Below, in pieces: positions 47,326 to 55,281 of a stretch of DNA of 64,000 nucleotides; position 1 is the first letter of the stretch, and every line of letters begins with the position of its first letter. The notes beneath the pieces are model-generated. The model searched no databases. It saw only the letters and a list, made by a program, of their open reading frames with translations, and had not been told where the DNA came from. The translations under genes were made by a program, and so were the position numbers. The DNA is from Edaphobacter sp. 4G125 (GTDB lineage Bacteria > Acidobacteriota > Terriglobia > Terriglobales > Acidobacteriaceae): contig NZ_CP060393.1 of NCBI RefSeq assembly GCF_014274685.1, positions 4,151,501 to 4,215,500 on the forward strand, in the 5' to 3' direction.

Positions 47326-48483
47326 TTACACCATCCGACTTTGTCCCGTCTCATCACGATGTTTCTTGAGGTATTGCATGAACGGGGTCCCGCCCGTGCC
47401 GACTGCATGCGGGTTCTTCGGGTCGGTCTGCGCCTGATGGAAGATGTATTTCGCCGCATACTCCAAATGAAGCGAACGAAAGTTCTCGACCGCTTCGGTG
47501 CAAGCATTGTAGATCGACGTAAGGGATGGCTTGCCGCAGCGTTGTACAAACCCTCTCACTGAAGGTCTGCCTTCGAGCGATTCGATGAAGGCACGATGCT
47601 CCGGCGGCATATAGGCCCGCATCTCCTGCAAATATAGGCTGAGTACATCCTGTTGGTGCGTCACACCGAGCAAAGCGTCGAGCGACGGTACGATCGAGCT
47701 TTGTGCCCCGGTTTCGCCGCGAAACTGTTGCGGACGACCGCCGAAGGCAGCGACACTTTCGTAGATCAGTCCATTAGGGAGATCGGGATGGTTCTTCCAG
47801 CCATGAATATATGGCCGCACGCGGTGATAGTAGATATACGGATCGCAGTGCTCCGGCATCCGCAGCATGGTGGCATGTATCGAGCGTAATGAGGATTCGA
47901 CTTGGGCGAGAAGTGCTTCGAGATTCTCCGCTTCTCCTGCTTCGGCGGCGTCAAGACAGGCATGCAATAAGCCCATCGCTGGTGCAGCCTTACGTTCGAT
48001 CTCAACGTGGATCATGATGAACCACTCCTCATCGAGGCCACCCAGAAAGTTCTGGATGAGACCAATGTTGCCGCATTCGATCTCCCGCGATGGGTCGAAG
48101 CGGAAGAAGTTGTGAAGCGCGTAGCTGCTGTAGCTGAGGACGGGGGGCCGCCCCAACTTCTCGGCAACGTCATACCAGGGCACGGCTAAGCGTGCCGGTA
48201 GGACTGTTGCAGGCCGAGTCCCACCCCACACGTAGGCGTGTCCGAGATAACTGAGAAGAACCATGGCTCGTTCCAATTCGCGGCGGTCGTGTATCTCTTC
48301 GATTGGGAATGGCGGCAAGCCTGTGATGGTGCGGTGAATCTGGTCTGAAGCAAGGAGTTTAGGTAACTGACGAGCAACATCCTCCCATGCATCGAAGGGT
48401 TTGGGAAGATGAGTTAGGGGGTCATGAAGGGGAAGAAAACCGCGATTGTGGCTAACTTGGGTTTCGAAGAACAACTGTGGCAT
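47326..48483 (-). CDS. Indoleamine 2,3-dioxygenase
   Basis: The 385-residue heme protein belongs to the IDO family: FRGETGAQSSIVPSLDALLG near residue 257 matches the conserved substrate-side segment, the probable proximal heme His is in FRSLHLEYAAKYI near residue 339, and the C-terminal GTGGTPFMQYLKKHRDET is a family hallmark. It should open the indole ring of tryptophan to N-formylkynurenine using O2. Bacterial IDO is less common than tryptophan 2,3-dioxygenase. No formamidase or kynureninase gene lies beside it, so the next step must be encoded elsewhere. Confidence 0.92.
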   Translation of the reverse strand: MPQLFFETQVSHNRGFLPLHDPLTHLPKPFDAWEDVARQLPKLLASDQIHRTITGLPPFPIEEIHDRRELERAMVLLSYLGHAYVWGGTRPATVLPARLAVPWYDVAEKLGRPPVLSYSSYALHNFFRFDPSREIECGNIGLIQNFLGGLDEEWFIMIHVEIERKAAPAMGLLHACLDAAEAGEAENLEALLAQVESSLRSIHATMLRMPEHCDPYIYYHRVRPYIHGWKNHPDLPNGLIYESVAAFGGRPQQFRGETGAQSSIVPSLDALLGVTHQQDVLSLYLQEMRAYMPPEHRAFIESLEGRPSVRGFVQRCGKPSLTSIYNACTEAVENFRSLHLEYAAKYIFHQAQTDPKNPHAVGTGGTPFMQYLKKHRDETGQSRMV

Positions 48484-48642
48484 TCATAATGTTCCTAGTC
48501 CCGCTTGGTGGCCGGACTGTACCACGAGAAGCATGGTCCGACTCTTGGGTCATTCTGGTGCACAACGATACACGATATTGTTGGCCACCGTGAAGTAATT
48601 GCTAGCCACAAAACTATCTCATGGACTGAAAAAGGAGAGCCA

Positions 48643-49128
48643 ATGTTCACCCTCGACGGCGTTCGAAAATTCCATGACTGGACCCATGCAAGTCTTAATC
48701 TTTTGCTAGACCATCTATCCTCAATCCCGACAATCGATTATGAGAAAGTGGTGCCAAACTTTGGCTTTCCTACACTGCGCGAACAGGTGATTCATATTTT
48801 TAACTGCGAGGGGTTCTGGATCTACACGCTGCAGGGGCTCCCATACAACGACCGCGAATCTGCGGACTGCCCTACAGTCACGGACGCGAAGCTCTTCGAG
48901 CAGGACGTTGCGCTGCAGACACGAACGTATTTATCAGGACTGACGGATCAGCAGCTTAACTCCGCCGTTGAACTTAAATTCTCGGACGAAGATGGCGCTA
49001 TCCGCACTCCTGCATTTGTCCTTCACCATATCCTGACTCACGCTTTTCATCACAAGGGTCAGATCGTTGCAATGTGTCGAGCGCTGGGCCATCCCGCATC
49101 TGATACCGATCTCTTTCGGTTTGGATGA
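48643..49128 (+). CDS. DinB-family protein
   Basis: The 161-residue helical protein has metal-ligand His residues in FHDWTHASLN and in the family-typical HHILTHAFHHKGQIVAM. AAAGGAGA lies 6 bases before the ATG, which sets the start; a longer open frame upstream is not supported. It is divergent from IDO (start 159 bases away). It belongs to the same superfamily as the protein at 35715 but is only distantly similar by eye. Confidence 0.87.
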   Translation: MFTLDGVRKFHDWTHASLNLLLDHLSSIPTIDYEKVVPNFGFPTLREQVIHIFNCEGFWIYTLQGLPYNDRESADCPTVTDAKLFEQDVALQTRTYLSGLTDQQLNSAVELKFSDEDGAIRTPAFVLHHILTHAFHHKGQIVAMCRALGHPASDTDLFRFG

Positions 49129-49198
49129 AATCGCACGTCGGGCCAAAAGATCGCATCGACACGTATACACATGTTTCCCTATCAATTGTTAGGACGAT

Positions 49199-50863
49199 CT
49201 ACTTTCCGTTCAACGTAAAGCTGTAGAGCGTATCGCCCGCTCCGACGATGACGTTCTGTGTGCCGTCGAGCTTCCAGGTCGATGGGCCGTTGCTCACGGC
49301 TGTTCCAAGCTTCGAGGACCAGAGTATCTTTCCGGTTGCCGGATCGAAGGCGGCGAAGCGGTCCGAGTCTCCGGTAAAGAGCAGGTCGCCTGAAGTGGTA
49401 AGGATTCCCCCGGCCATGCCACCGCCTCCCTCTCCACCGGCGGACTTCGCGACGTGCTTCCAGCGGACGTCGCCGGTCTTCACATCCAGAGCAATCAGAG
49501 AGGATTTTGGATCGAAGTGGCCGCTCGCTCCACCGGCGTACCCCTGGGGGTCGCTTGAGGTGTCATACAACCAGGCGATGCTGTAGCCTTCGCTGGCGTT
49601 CACGTAGAAGAGTTCCGTCTTCGAGCTGTAACTTGGGGCAGGCCAGTTGGTGGCTCCATTGGCCGGAATATCGACCATCGAGCCATCGACTTTGGGATCC
49701 TTGTCTGGATTGGGGATGGGCTGTCCACGCTCATCAAGCCCCATGGACCAATTGGCCGAGAGGGTGAATGGCTTTGAGACGAGATTCTTGCCGGTCTCGC
49801 GGTCGAGCACAAAGAAGTAACCGCAGCGTGCGGCCTGTGCCAGCAGCTTGCGCGGCTTGCCGTCGATCTTTGTGTCGAAGAGGATCGGTGTCTCGACGTT
49901 GTCCCAGTCGTGGGTGTCGTGCGGCGAGCCCTGGAAGTACCACTTCATCTTGCCGGTGTCGGGGTCGAGCGCAACGATAGAGTCGGTATAGAGATTGGCG
50001 CCTTTGCGGCTCTGTCCTGCATAGACCGGGTTAGTGTTACCGGTGCCCCAATAGATGAGGTTCAACTCGGGGTCATAGGTACCGGGCATCCAGGTCATGC
50101 CGCCGCCGTGATCCATCGCTGCCTGTGTCGGCCAGGTCTCGGAGCCGGGGTCGCCCATCTTCAACGGCTCGGACCACCAGCGCCACTGCAACTCGCCGGT
50201 TTCTGGGTCACGGGATTCGAGATAGCCGCGCACATCCATCGCGTCGCCGCCGACGCCGATGATGACGTGGTTCTTCACGATGACCGCGGCCATCGTGGTG
50301 AAGTACTGCAGCTTCTCGTCTGCGACCTTCTTGCGCCAGCGTTCTTTTCCTGTTCCCGAGTCAAGCGAGATGAACCAGCCATCGGGGGTGAGGAAGTAGA
50401 TCCACTTGCCGTACATGCCCACGCCGCGCTGTCCGAGGACGTGGCCGCCATGATCCTGAAAGTCGTAATGCCAGCGCTCCTTGCCGGTACGGGCGTCGAC
50501 GGCGAAGACGTGGTCAGGAACGGTGAAGTAGAGAACACCATCCACCATTAAAGGCGTGGACTTAATCGTAGGGTTTCCGCTGCCGCGAATGGTGACGCCT
50601 TCGATCTTGTACTTCCACTTCACCTTGAGGTCGGCGATGTTCTTCTGGTTAACCTGATCGAGGGAGATGTAGCGGCGCCCCGAGTAGTCGCCATTGTAGG
50701 TGGGCCAGACATCGTCGGGCTTGGAGAAGAGGGTGAGCGCCTTCGGGTCGAGGGTGGGGGTCTTTACTTCCTGCGCCTTCGAAGGCGAACAGAGCAGCGA
50801 TAACGCCGCAGCGCCAGCCAGCACCATGTGAATCATCCCGGATTGGAGCAAATTCTTCTGCAT
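49199..50863 (-). CDS. PQQ-dependent alcohol dehydrogenase, probable lanthanide type
   Basis: The 554-residue protein has a signal peptide ending near SPSKAQ and the eight-bladed propeller repeats of methanol/ethanol dehydrogenases (WPTYNGDYSGRRYI, LDSGTGKERW, WGTGNTNP). In the catalytic segment SPHDTHDWDNV, Asp319 is the likely base and Asp321 the extra acidic ligand seen in lanthanide-dependent XoxF/PedH-type enzymes but absent from Ca-type enzymes. The vicinal Cys-Cys pair of classic enzymes is not seen. Electrons probably pass to the diheme cytochrome c encoded 19 bases upstream. No cytochrome domain is fused. Confidence 0.9.
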   Translation of the reverse strand: MQKNLLQSGMIHMVLAGAAALSLLCSPSKAQEVKTPTLDPKALTLFSKPDDVWPTYNGDYSGRRYISLDQVNQKNIADLKVKWKYKIEGVTIRGSGNPTIKSTPLMVDGVLYFTVPDHVFAVDARTGKERWHYDFQDHGGHVLGQRGVGMYGKWIYFLTPDGWFISLDSGTGKERWRKKVADEKLQYFTTMAAVIVKNHVIIGVGGDAMDVRGYLESRDPETGELQWRWWSEPLKMGDPGSETWPTQAAMDHGGGMTWMPGTYDPELNLIYWGTGNTNPVYAGQSRKGANLYTDSIVALDPDTGKMKWYFQGSPHDTHDWDNVETPILFDTKIDGKPRKLLAQAARCGYFFVLDRETGKNLVSKPFTLSANWSMGLDERGQPIPNPDKDPKVDGSMVDIPANGATNWPAPSYSSKTELFYVNASEGYSIAWLYDTSSDPQGYAGGASGHFDPKSSLIALDVKTGDVRWKHVAKSAGGEGGGGMAGGILTTSGDLLFTGDSDRFAAFDPATGKILWSSKLGTAVSNGPSTWKLDGTQNVIVGAGDTLYSFTLNGK

Positions 50864-50881
50864 CTTCTATTGGAGCAAGTT

Positions 50882-51763
50882 TTATTTAATCGTCAGCAGG
50901 TACCGCGTCAGATCATGAAGGTCGTCGTCGGAGTACTTCGGCAGCAGAGCGCGGTGACCGGCGAGTTTGTCGGGCATCTCGACGTGAACGGAGTCGGTGG
51001 CCCAGGTGAAGGTCTTGCCGCTGGTCTTAAGTGTGGTTTCGAAGTCGTCGTAGTGCTCGAGGGTACCGGTGAACTTATGGCCCTCGGGAGTAGTAACGGT
51101 GACGGTGACCGGGCCGCGGCTGGCGGGCCAAGCGATGCGCACAATAAGAGCTGAGGGCTGCGAATACTTGGCTCCGATGCCGGCGAGATCGCTGGTAACG
51201 GAGTGGCAGGAGGCACAGTTGGCGGCGAAGAAGGCCTTACCCTTGTCGATGTTGCCGGAGGTCATCGTCTCGGCACTTTTATATAAGCCACGATTGGCGG
51301 CTAGCTCGACCAGCTGGTGCAGGTATTCGGCGATGTCGCGCACCTGAGGGTCGGTCAGCTGTTTGAAGGGAGGCATGCCAGCCTGGGGGCGGCCTCCGCG
51401 GATAACCCTGGCGATCTCGGAGTCGTCGTCATCGTGCAGTACCAACACGGAACGAACGAGGTTGGGGCCGATGCCGCCACGTGCACCTTCGCCATGGCAT
51501 GCGGCGCAGTTCTGGTTGTAGAGTGGTTCACCGCGTTTGGCTGCCTCAGCGTTGGGGAGACGGCCGAGGCCGAGTGCAGTGTGGGAGTCCATACGTCGGC
51601 CGGACTGACGGGCAGGGGATGGAGCTTGCTGGAGCGACTGCTGGGAGTGGTACTCCGGCTCCTGAGCACCGGCAAGGACGGGGCGGAGATGGAGCGCAAC
51701 AGGCAATGCGAAGAAGCAGAGCAGACCAGTTGCAGACAACAGAATCGCTCGTGTTCTCGTCAT
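50882..51763 (-). CDS. Periplasmic diheme cytochrome c
   Basis: The 293-residue protein has a signal peptide and two CXXCH heme sites, CAACHG and CASCHS, about 100 residues apart. A third, beta-rich domain with no heme motif fills the C-terminal part (GHKFTGTLEHYDDFETTLKT), ending in YLLTIK. It is the likely electron acceptor of the PQQ alcohol dehydrogenase that follows it. Its ATG overlaps the lipA stop by 4 bases, an odd pairing of lipoate synthesis with electron transfer. Confidence 0.92.
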   Translation of the reverse strand: MTRTRAILLSATGLLCFFALPVALHLRPVLAGAQEPEYHSQQSLQQAPSPARQSGRRMDSHTALGLGRLPNAEAAKRGEPLYNQNCAACHGEGARGGIGPNLVRSVLVLHDDDDSEIARVIRGGRPQAGMPPFKQLTDPQVRDIAEYLHQLVELAANRGLYKSAETMTSGNIDKGKAFFAANCASCHSVTSDLAGIGAKYSQPSALIVRIAWPASRGPVTVTVTTPEGHKFTGTLEHYDDFETTLKTSGKTFTWATDSVHVEMPDKLAGHRALLPKYSDDDLHDLTRYLLTIK

Positions 51764-52758
51764 GCCTTCTTGATGAGTTCCTTTTCCCGCGGGGAATTCG
51801 TTAGTCCAGTCGACTCCGCCTGCTCCTGCGCATGGTAACTCGAACGTACCAGCGGACCGCTCTCGACATGCTTGAAGCCCATCGCCAATGCCTCATGCTT
51901 GAGGAAAGCAAACTCCTCGGGAGTGTAATAGCGCTTCATCGGCAGATGATCGCGTGAGGGGCGCAGGTACTGACCCACGGTGAGAATGTCGACTTTGCGA
52001 TCAGCCAAATCACGGAAGACTGCGAGCAGCTCGTGCATCTCCTCGCCCAACCCGACGATGATGCCGGTCTTGGTAACGATCTGGTCGCCCTCGCGGTCGT
52101 TGAACATCTCTGCGGCAATCTCTTTCGCATGCTTCAGGAAGTGCAGCGACTTCTCGTAGCGGCCGCCTGACTTGGCCACGCGGTAGAGGCGAGGCACCGT
52201 CTCGATGTTGTGATTCAGAATTTCAGGCCGTATAGCGACGACCATGCGTAGCGACTCCTCATTGCCCTGGAAATCGGGCGTGAGGATCTCGACGCGGCAA
52301 CCGGGAGCCTGTTTGCGAATCTCTTCGACCACGCTGACAAAAGCCTGCGCTGCACCGATGTTGTCGTCATCGCGGTTCACGCTGGTGATAACAGCATGGT
52401 TGAGACCCAATTGCGCCACGGCATAGGCCACGCGACGTGGCTCATCCTGGTCGATTGGCTCTGGTTTGCCTTTGGGCACGGCACAGAATCCGCAACGACG
52501 CGTGCATAGATTGCCGAGCATCATGAAGGTCGCGGCCTTCTGGTTCCAGCACTCCCCGATATTTGGACACTGCGCACTCTCACACACCGTGTGCAGATGC
52601 AGCTCGCGCGCCATCTTCTTCAGGTTGTGGAAGGTCTCACCCATCGGGGCCTTCGCCTTCAGCCACGCCGGCTTGGGCGTGGGCTTCTTCGGCGAGAGAT
52701 CGATCTGGACCAGCTCGGATACGGGCGTCATCTCGACTTTTATTGTAGCTGGATGCAC
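51760..52758 (-). CDS. lipA: Lipoyl synthase
   Basis: The 332-residue radical SAM enzyme has both Fe-S sites: CESAQCPNIGECW for the auxiliary cluster and CTRRCGFC for the SAM cluster, plus the lipoyl synthase C-terminal GPLVRSSYHAQE motif. It inserts sulfur into octanoyl-protein to make lipoyl groups for oxo-acid dehydrogenases. The start is ATG at 52758; an in-frame ATG at 52730 would drop 9 residues. Two fragments of a diverged second lipA 3' end lie at 47239-47315. Confidence 0.96.
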   Translation of the reverse strand: MHPATIKVEMTPVSELVQIDLSPKKPTPKPAWLKAKAPMGETFHNLKKMARELHLHTVCESAQCPNIGECWNQKAATFMMLGNLCTRRCGFCAVPKGKPEPIDQDEPRRVAYAVAQLGLNHAVITSVNRDDDNIGAAQAFVSVVEEIRKQAPGCRVEILTPDFQGNEESLRMVVAIRPEILNHNIETVPRLYRVAKSGGRYEKSLHFLKHAKEIAAEMFNDREGDQIVTKTGIIVGLGEEMHELLAVFRDLADRKVDILTVGQYLRPSRDHLPMKRYYTPEEFAFLKHEALAMGFKHVESGPLVRSSYHAQEQAESTGLTNSPREKELIKKA

Positions 52759-52798
52759 GGCTAGGCGGTTATCGAACCAACAATTGGCGGCAACAGTC

Positions 52799-53659
52799 TC
52801 AGTCGAAGATCACCGTTTTGTTGCGATATGAGACGATGCGTCCATCCAGATGCCAGCGCACTGCGCGGGAGAGCACCAGGCGCTCCAGATCGCGTCCTCG
52901 GGCAATTAGATCCTGCACCTGATCCCGGTGCGAGATGCGCGCAACGTCCTGCTCAATGATGGGACCGTCGTCCAGCTCGGCGGTAACGTAGTGGCTGGTC
53001 GCTCCAATCAGCTTGACGCCGCGACGGAAGGCAGCATGATAGGGCCGTGCTCCAATAAACGCAGGCAGAAACGAGTGATGCACGTTGATGATGCCGAAAG
53101 GATACTGAGCAACAAACTCCGGCGTCAGGATCTGCATATAGCGCGCCAGCACAATCAGGTCGACATTGACCTCCCGCAGCAGAGCAAGCTGTCGCTGCTC
53201 AGCCTCGGTACGGTTTTCGGCTGAGGCCTCGATACATTGAAAGTCAATCCCATAGAACCGTGTCAGCGCTTCGCCATCCGTATGATTGCTGATGACGAGG
53301 GGGATATCGCACTCAAACTCACCAAGCTGGTGGCGATGCAACAGATCGGCCAGGCAATGCAGATGCTGCGAGACAAAGATGGCAACGCGGGGCCGCTGCG
53401 TGCTCACCTTAAGCTGCCAGTCCATCCCAAAGCGCGTGGCGATCGCCTCAAACGCAGTGCGGAAGCTGGCAAGATCGAAGTCATTCAGAGACCACTCGAC
53501 CCGCATAAAGAAGAGACCCTCTTCATGGTCCTGGTGCTGGTCTGCGTGAATGATGTTGGCTCCGAAGCGGTAGAGCTCGCTTGAGACAGTAGCAACCAGT
53601 CCCTTTTGGTCCGGGCACGTGATCAGCAGAACAGCAGAGGCTGGTTTGGTGGTCGGCAA
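52799..53659 (-). CDS. purU: Formyltetrahydrofolate deformylase
   Basis: The 286-residue protein has an N-terminal ACT domain (about residues 8-85) and a formyltransferase-like catalytic domain with INVHHSFLPAFIGA, GATSHYVTAELDDGPII and the Asp of the family's active site. It hydrolyses 10-formyl-THF to formate and THF, balancing one-carbon pools and supplying formate to purine synthesis. lipA lies 41 bases downstream on the same strand. It fits the purine theme of the window, although it is not next to purF/L/D. Confidence 0.93.
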   Translation of the reverse strand: MPTTKPASAVLLITCPDQKGLVATVSSELYRFGANIIHADQHQDHEEGLFFMRVEWSLNDFDLASFRTAFEAIATRFGMDWQLKVSTQRPRVAIFVSQHLHCLADLLHRHQLGEFECDIPLVISNHTDGEALTRFYGIDFQCIEASAENRTEAEQRQLALLREVNVDLIVLARYMQILTPEFVAQYPFGIINVHHSFLPAFIGARPYHAAFRRGVKLIGATSHYVTAELDDGPIIEQDVARISHRDQVQDLIARGRDLERLVLSRAVRWHLDGRIVSYRNKTVIFD

Positions 53660-53681
53660 ACTTTATATCCTCAGGAAAGAT

Positions 53682-54059
53682 CTATCGCAGGCGCTCTCTC
53701 ACTTCAGTGCGCACCAGATAGAGAAAGAAGACGAGGGCAAAGAGCCCCTGCACCAGATACGGCGCTGCATGGGTCTGCCGGAAGTACAGCAGGTTGCCCA
53801 GAAACAGGGTGAGGCATCCACCCAGCACCAGCGCCCATCCCCAGCGCTTCATCCGCAACAAGCCAAAGACTCCGGCGGCAAGCAAGGTGCAGATGCCCAG
53901 CACGCCAAATTTGCCGCGCCCCGGACCGTAGATGTTGCGCAAAGCAGCAAAGGCATTCATCAGTGTCAGGACCAGCATGAACATGCAGATCCCGGCAACG
54001 CCAGGAAGCATTCCACCAGCTTTGGCCTGAAGTTTTTTAATCTCGTTTATATCGCTCAT
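53682..54059 (-). CDS. Small membrane protein (125 aa), unknown
   Basis: The protein has four hydrophobic segments, at about residues 15-37, 50-65, 71-88 and 98-116, separated by short basic loops (ALRNIYGPGRGK, MKRWGW). It is coupled by a 4-base overlap (ATGA) to the mono-heme cytochrome lipoprotein upstream, which suggests that it works with it at the cytoplasmic membrane. No family is recognised. Confidence 0.7.
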   Translation of the reverse strand: MSDINEIKKLQAKAGGMLPGVAGICMFMLVLTLMNAFAALRNIYGPGRGKFGVLGICTLLAAGVFGLLRMKRWGWALVLGGCLTLFLGNLLYFRQTHAAPYLVQGLFALVFFLYLVRTEVRERLR

Positions 54060-54403
54060 AGAGTATGCAAATAGGCCAGAAGATCGTTGAGGTCCTGCTG
54101 GTCGATCACGTTGGCCTGCGCGGGCATCATGTTCCGCCCATGCAGGATGGTTGCCGATACGCGCTCGTCGGTTGCGGCGGCTCCGCTGGGAAGATACTGC
54201 TTCTTGAAGACTCCAATCAATGCCGGCCCAACGAGCGGGGTGTTGTTCCGGTCATTGTGGCAGATCCGGCAGTGCTCCTGATAAACCGCATGGCCATGCA
54301 TCTGCTGTGCATTCAACTGCTCGAGAGGCGTTGGTGGAGGAGGAGCTGACCTACATCCAGCCAACGCGCTGACCAGCACTAAAAGATAGATTTTCTTCAT
54401 CAC
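54056..54403 (-). CDS. Mono-heme cytochrome c lipoprotein
   Basis: The 115-residue protein has a lipobox LAGC at residues 14-17 and one CXXCH site (CRICH) in the mature part, with a Met ligand likely in the NMMPAQ segment. It is a small class I cytochrome c anchored at the periplasmic face by a lipid. It overlaps the following small membrane protein gene by 4 bases. The TauE-type exporter gene lies 15 bases upstream and may be in the same transcript. Confidence 0.88.
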   Translation of the reverse strand: MMKKIYLLVLVSALAGCRSAPPPPTPLEQLNAQQMHGHAVYQEHCRICHNDRNNTPLVGPALIGVFKKQYLPSGAAATDERVSATILHGRNMMPAQANVIDQQDLNDLLAYLHTL

Positions 54404-54418
54404 CTGTATTCTCTCACC

Positions 54419-55156
54419 CTATGCGCGAGCGGACTGCACCAACAGCAGGACAGCAATCCCCATCAGCCCCAGATAGACATAGCGAAGAAAGCTTTGGCCA
54501 TGCAACCGATGATTGACCACTCGGCCCAGCCAGATCGCGGGCCAGAGAATCGGAACGCAGAGCAGAAAATAGTGCGTAACGGCGCGGCTCCAGAGTCCGG
54601 CGGCCCAGTAGCCCGCCATTCCGACAATGCTCGCGGGAAGAAAGTATCCCTGCAATGTGGCGCGGAAGTGCTGCGCCGACCAGCGCCGCATCGCACCATA
54701 GATGACCAGCGGAGGCCCGTTCATTCCGTAAGCTCCACCGAGGACACCGGCACAGAAGCCGCAACCAACCAGCCAACCGGGAGCATCGGTCTTCAGCTCC
54801 GGCGGCCTGCGGCCAATCAGCGAGTACAGTGCAAAGGCCAAGATGATGATCGCCAGCGCAATCTTCACAGCTTGCTGATGCACACTGGTCAGCAGCAGCA
54901 GCCCGACAGGAATTCCCAATAATGTCGAGGCAAAGAGCCATCCGGTGCTGCGGAAATGAATCTTGCGCCAGTCCTGTATGACGACAACCGCTGCAATCGT
55001 GATGGAGACCAACACCGCCAGCGGCGCCGCAACGGTGAGGGGAAGGTAGAGGGCCAGCAGAGGAACTGCAACCAGCGCCTCGCCAAATCCAAAGGCCGAT
55101 CGGATGAAGGTGGCAAAGAAGATCACCGAAAGGACCTCGACGGTGTTTCCACTCAT
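54419..55156 (-). CDS. TauE/SafE-family sulfite/organic anion exporter
   Basis: The 245-residue protein shows about eight hydrophobic helices and the pseudo-symmetric halves of the TauE/SafE family (GFGEALVAVPLLALYLPL in the first half, GVLGGAYGMNGPPLVIYGAM in the second). Members export sulfite, sulfoacetate or similar anions at the cytoplasmic membrane. It is not linked to a sulfur gene here; the closest is the sulfurtransferase at 24186. A second open frame on the same strand (54414-55172) is a shadow. Confidence 0.85.
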   Translation of the reverse strand: MSGNTVEVLSVIFFATFIRSAFGFGEALVAVPLLALYLPLTVAAPLAVLVSITIAAVVVIQDWRKIHFRSTGWLFASTLLGIPVGLLLLTSVHQQAVKIALAIIILAFALYSLIGRRPPELKTDAPGWLVGCGFCAGVLGGAYGMNGPPLVIYGAMRRWSAQHFRATLQGYFLPASIVGMAGYWAAGLWSRAVTHYFLLCVPILWPAIWLGRVVNHRLHGQSFLRYVYLGLMGIAVLLLVQSARA

Positions 55157-55281
55157 CCTTGGACCTGCTCAAGAGAGACCGGTCGAACGGTCCATAACTT
55201 CGTCTTCATCCTTCTATTCTAAACGGCTTCACACACATGCAACCATCGTGCAATCAATTAGTTGCATCCCATCCGTGTGGT

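Noticed and set aside
54414..55172. Second open frame over the TauE gene (252 codons)
   Set aside because: It is on the same strand in another frame and rich in Cys/Arg/Trp without family features; the TauE frame has the correct hydrophobic pattern.
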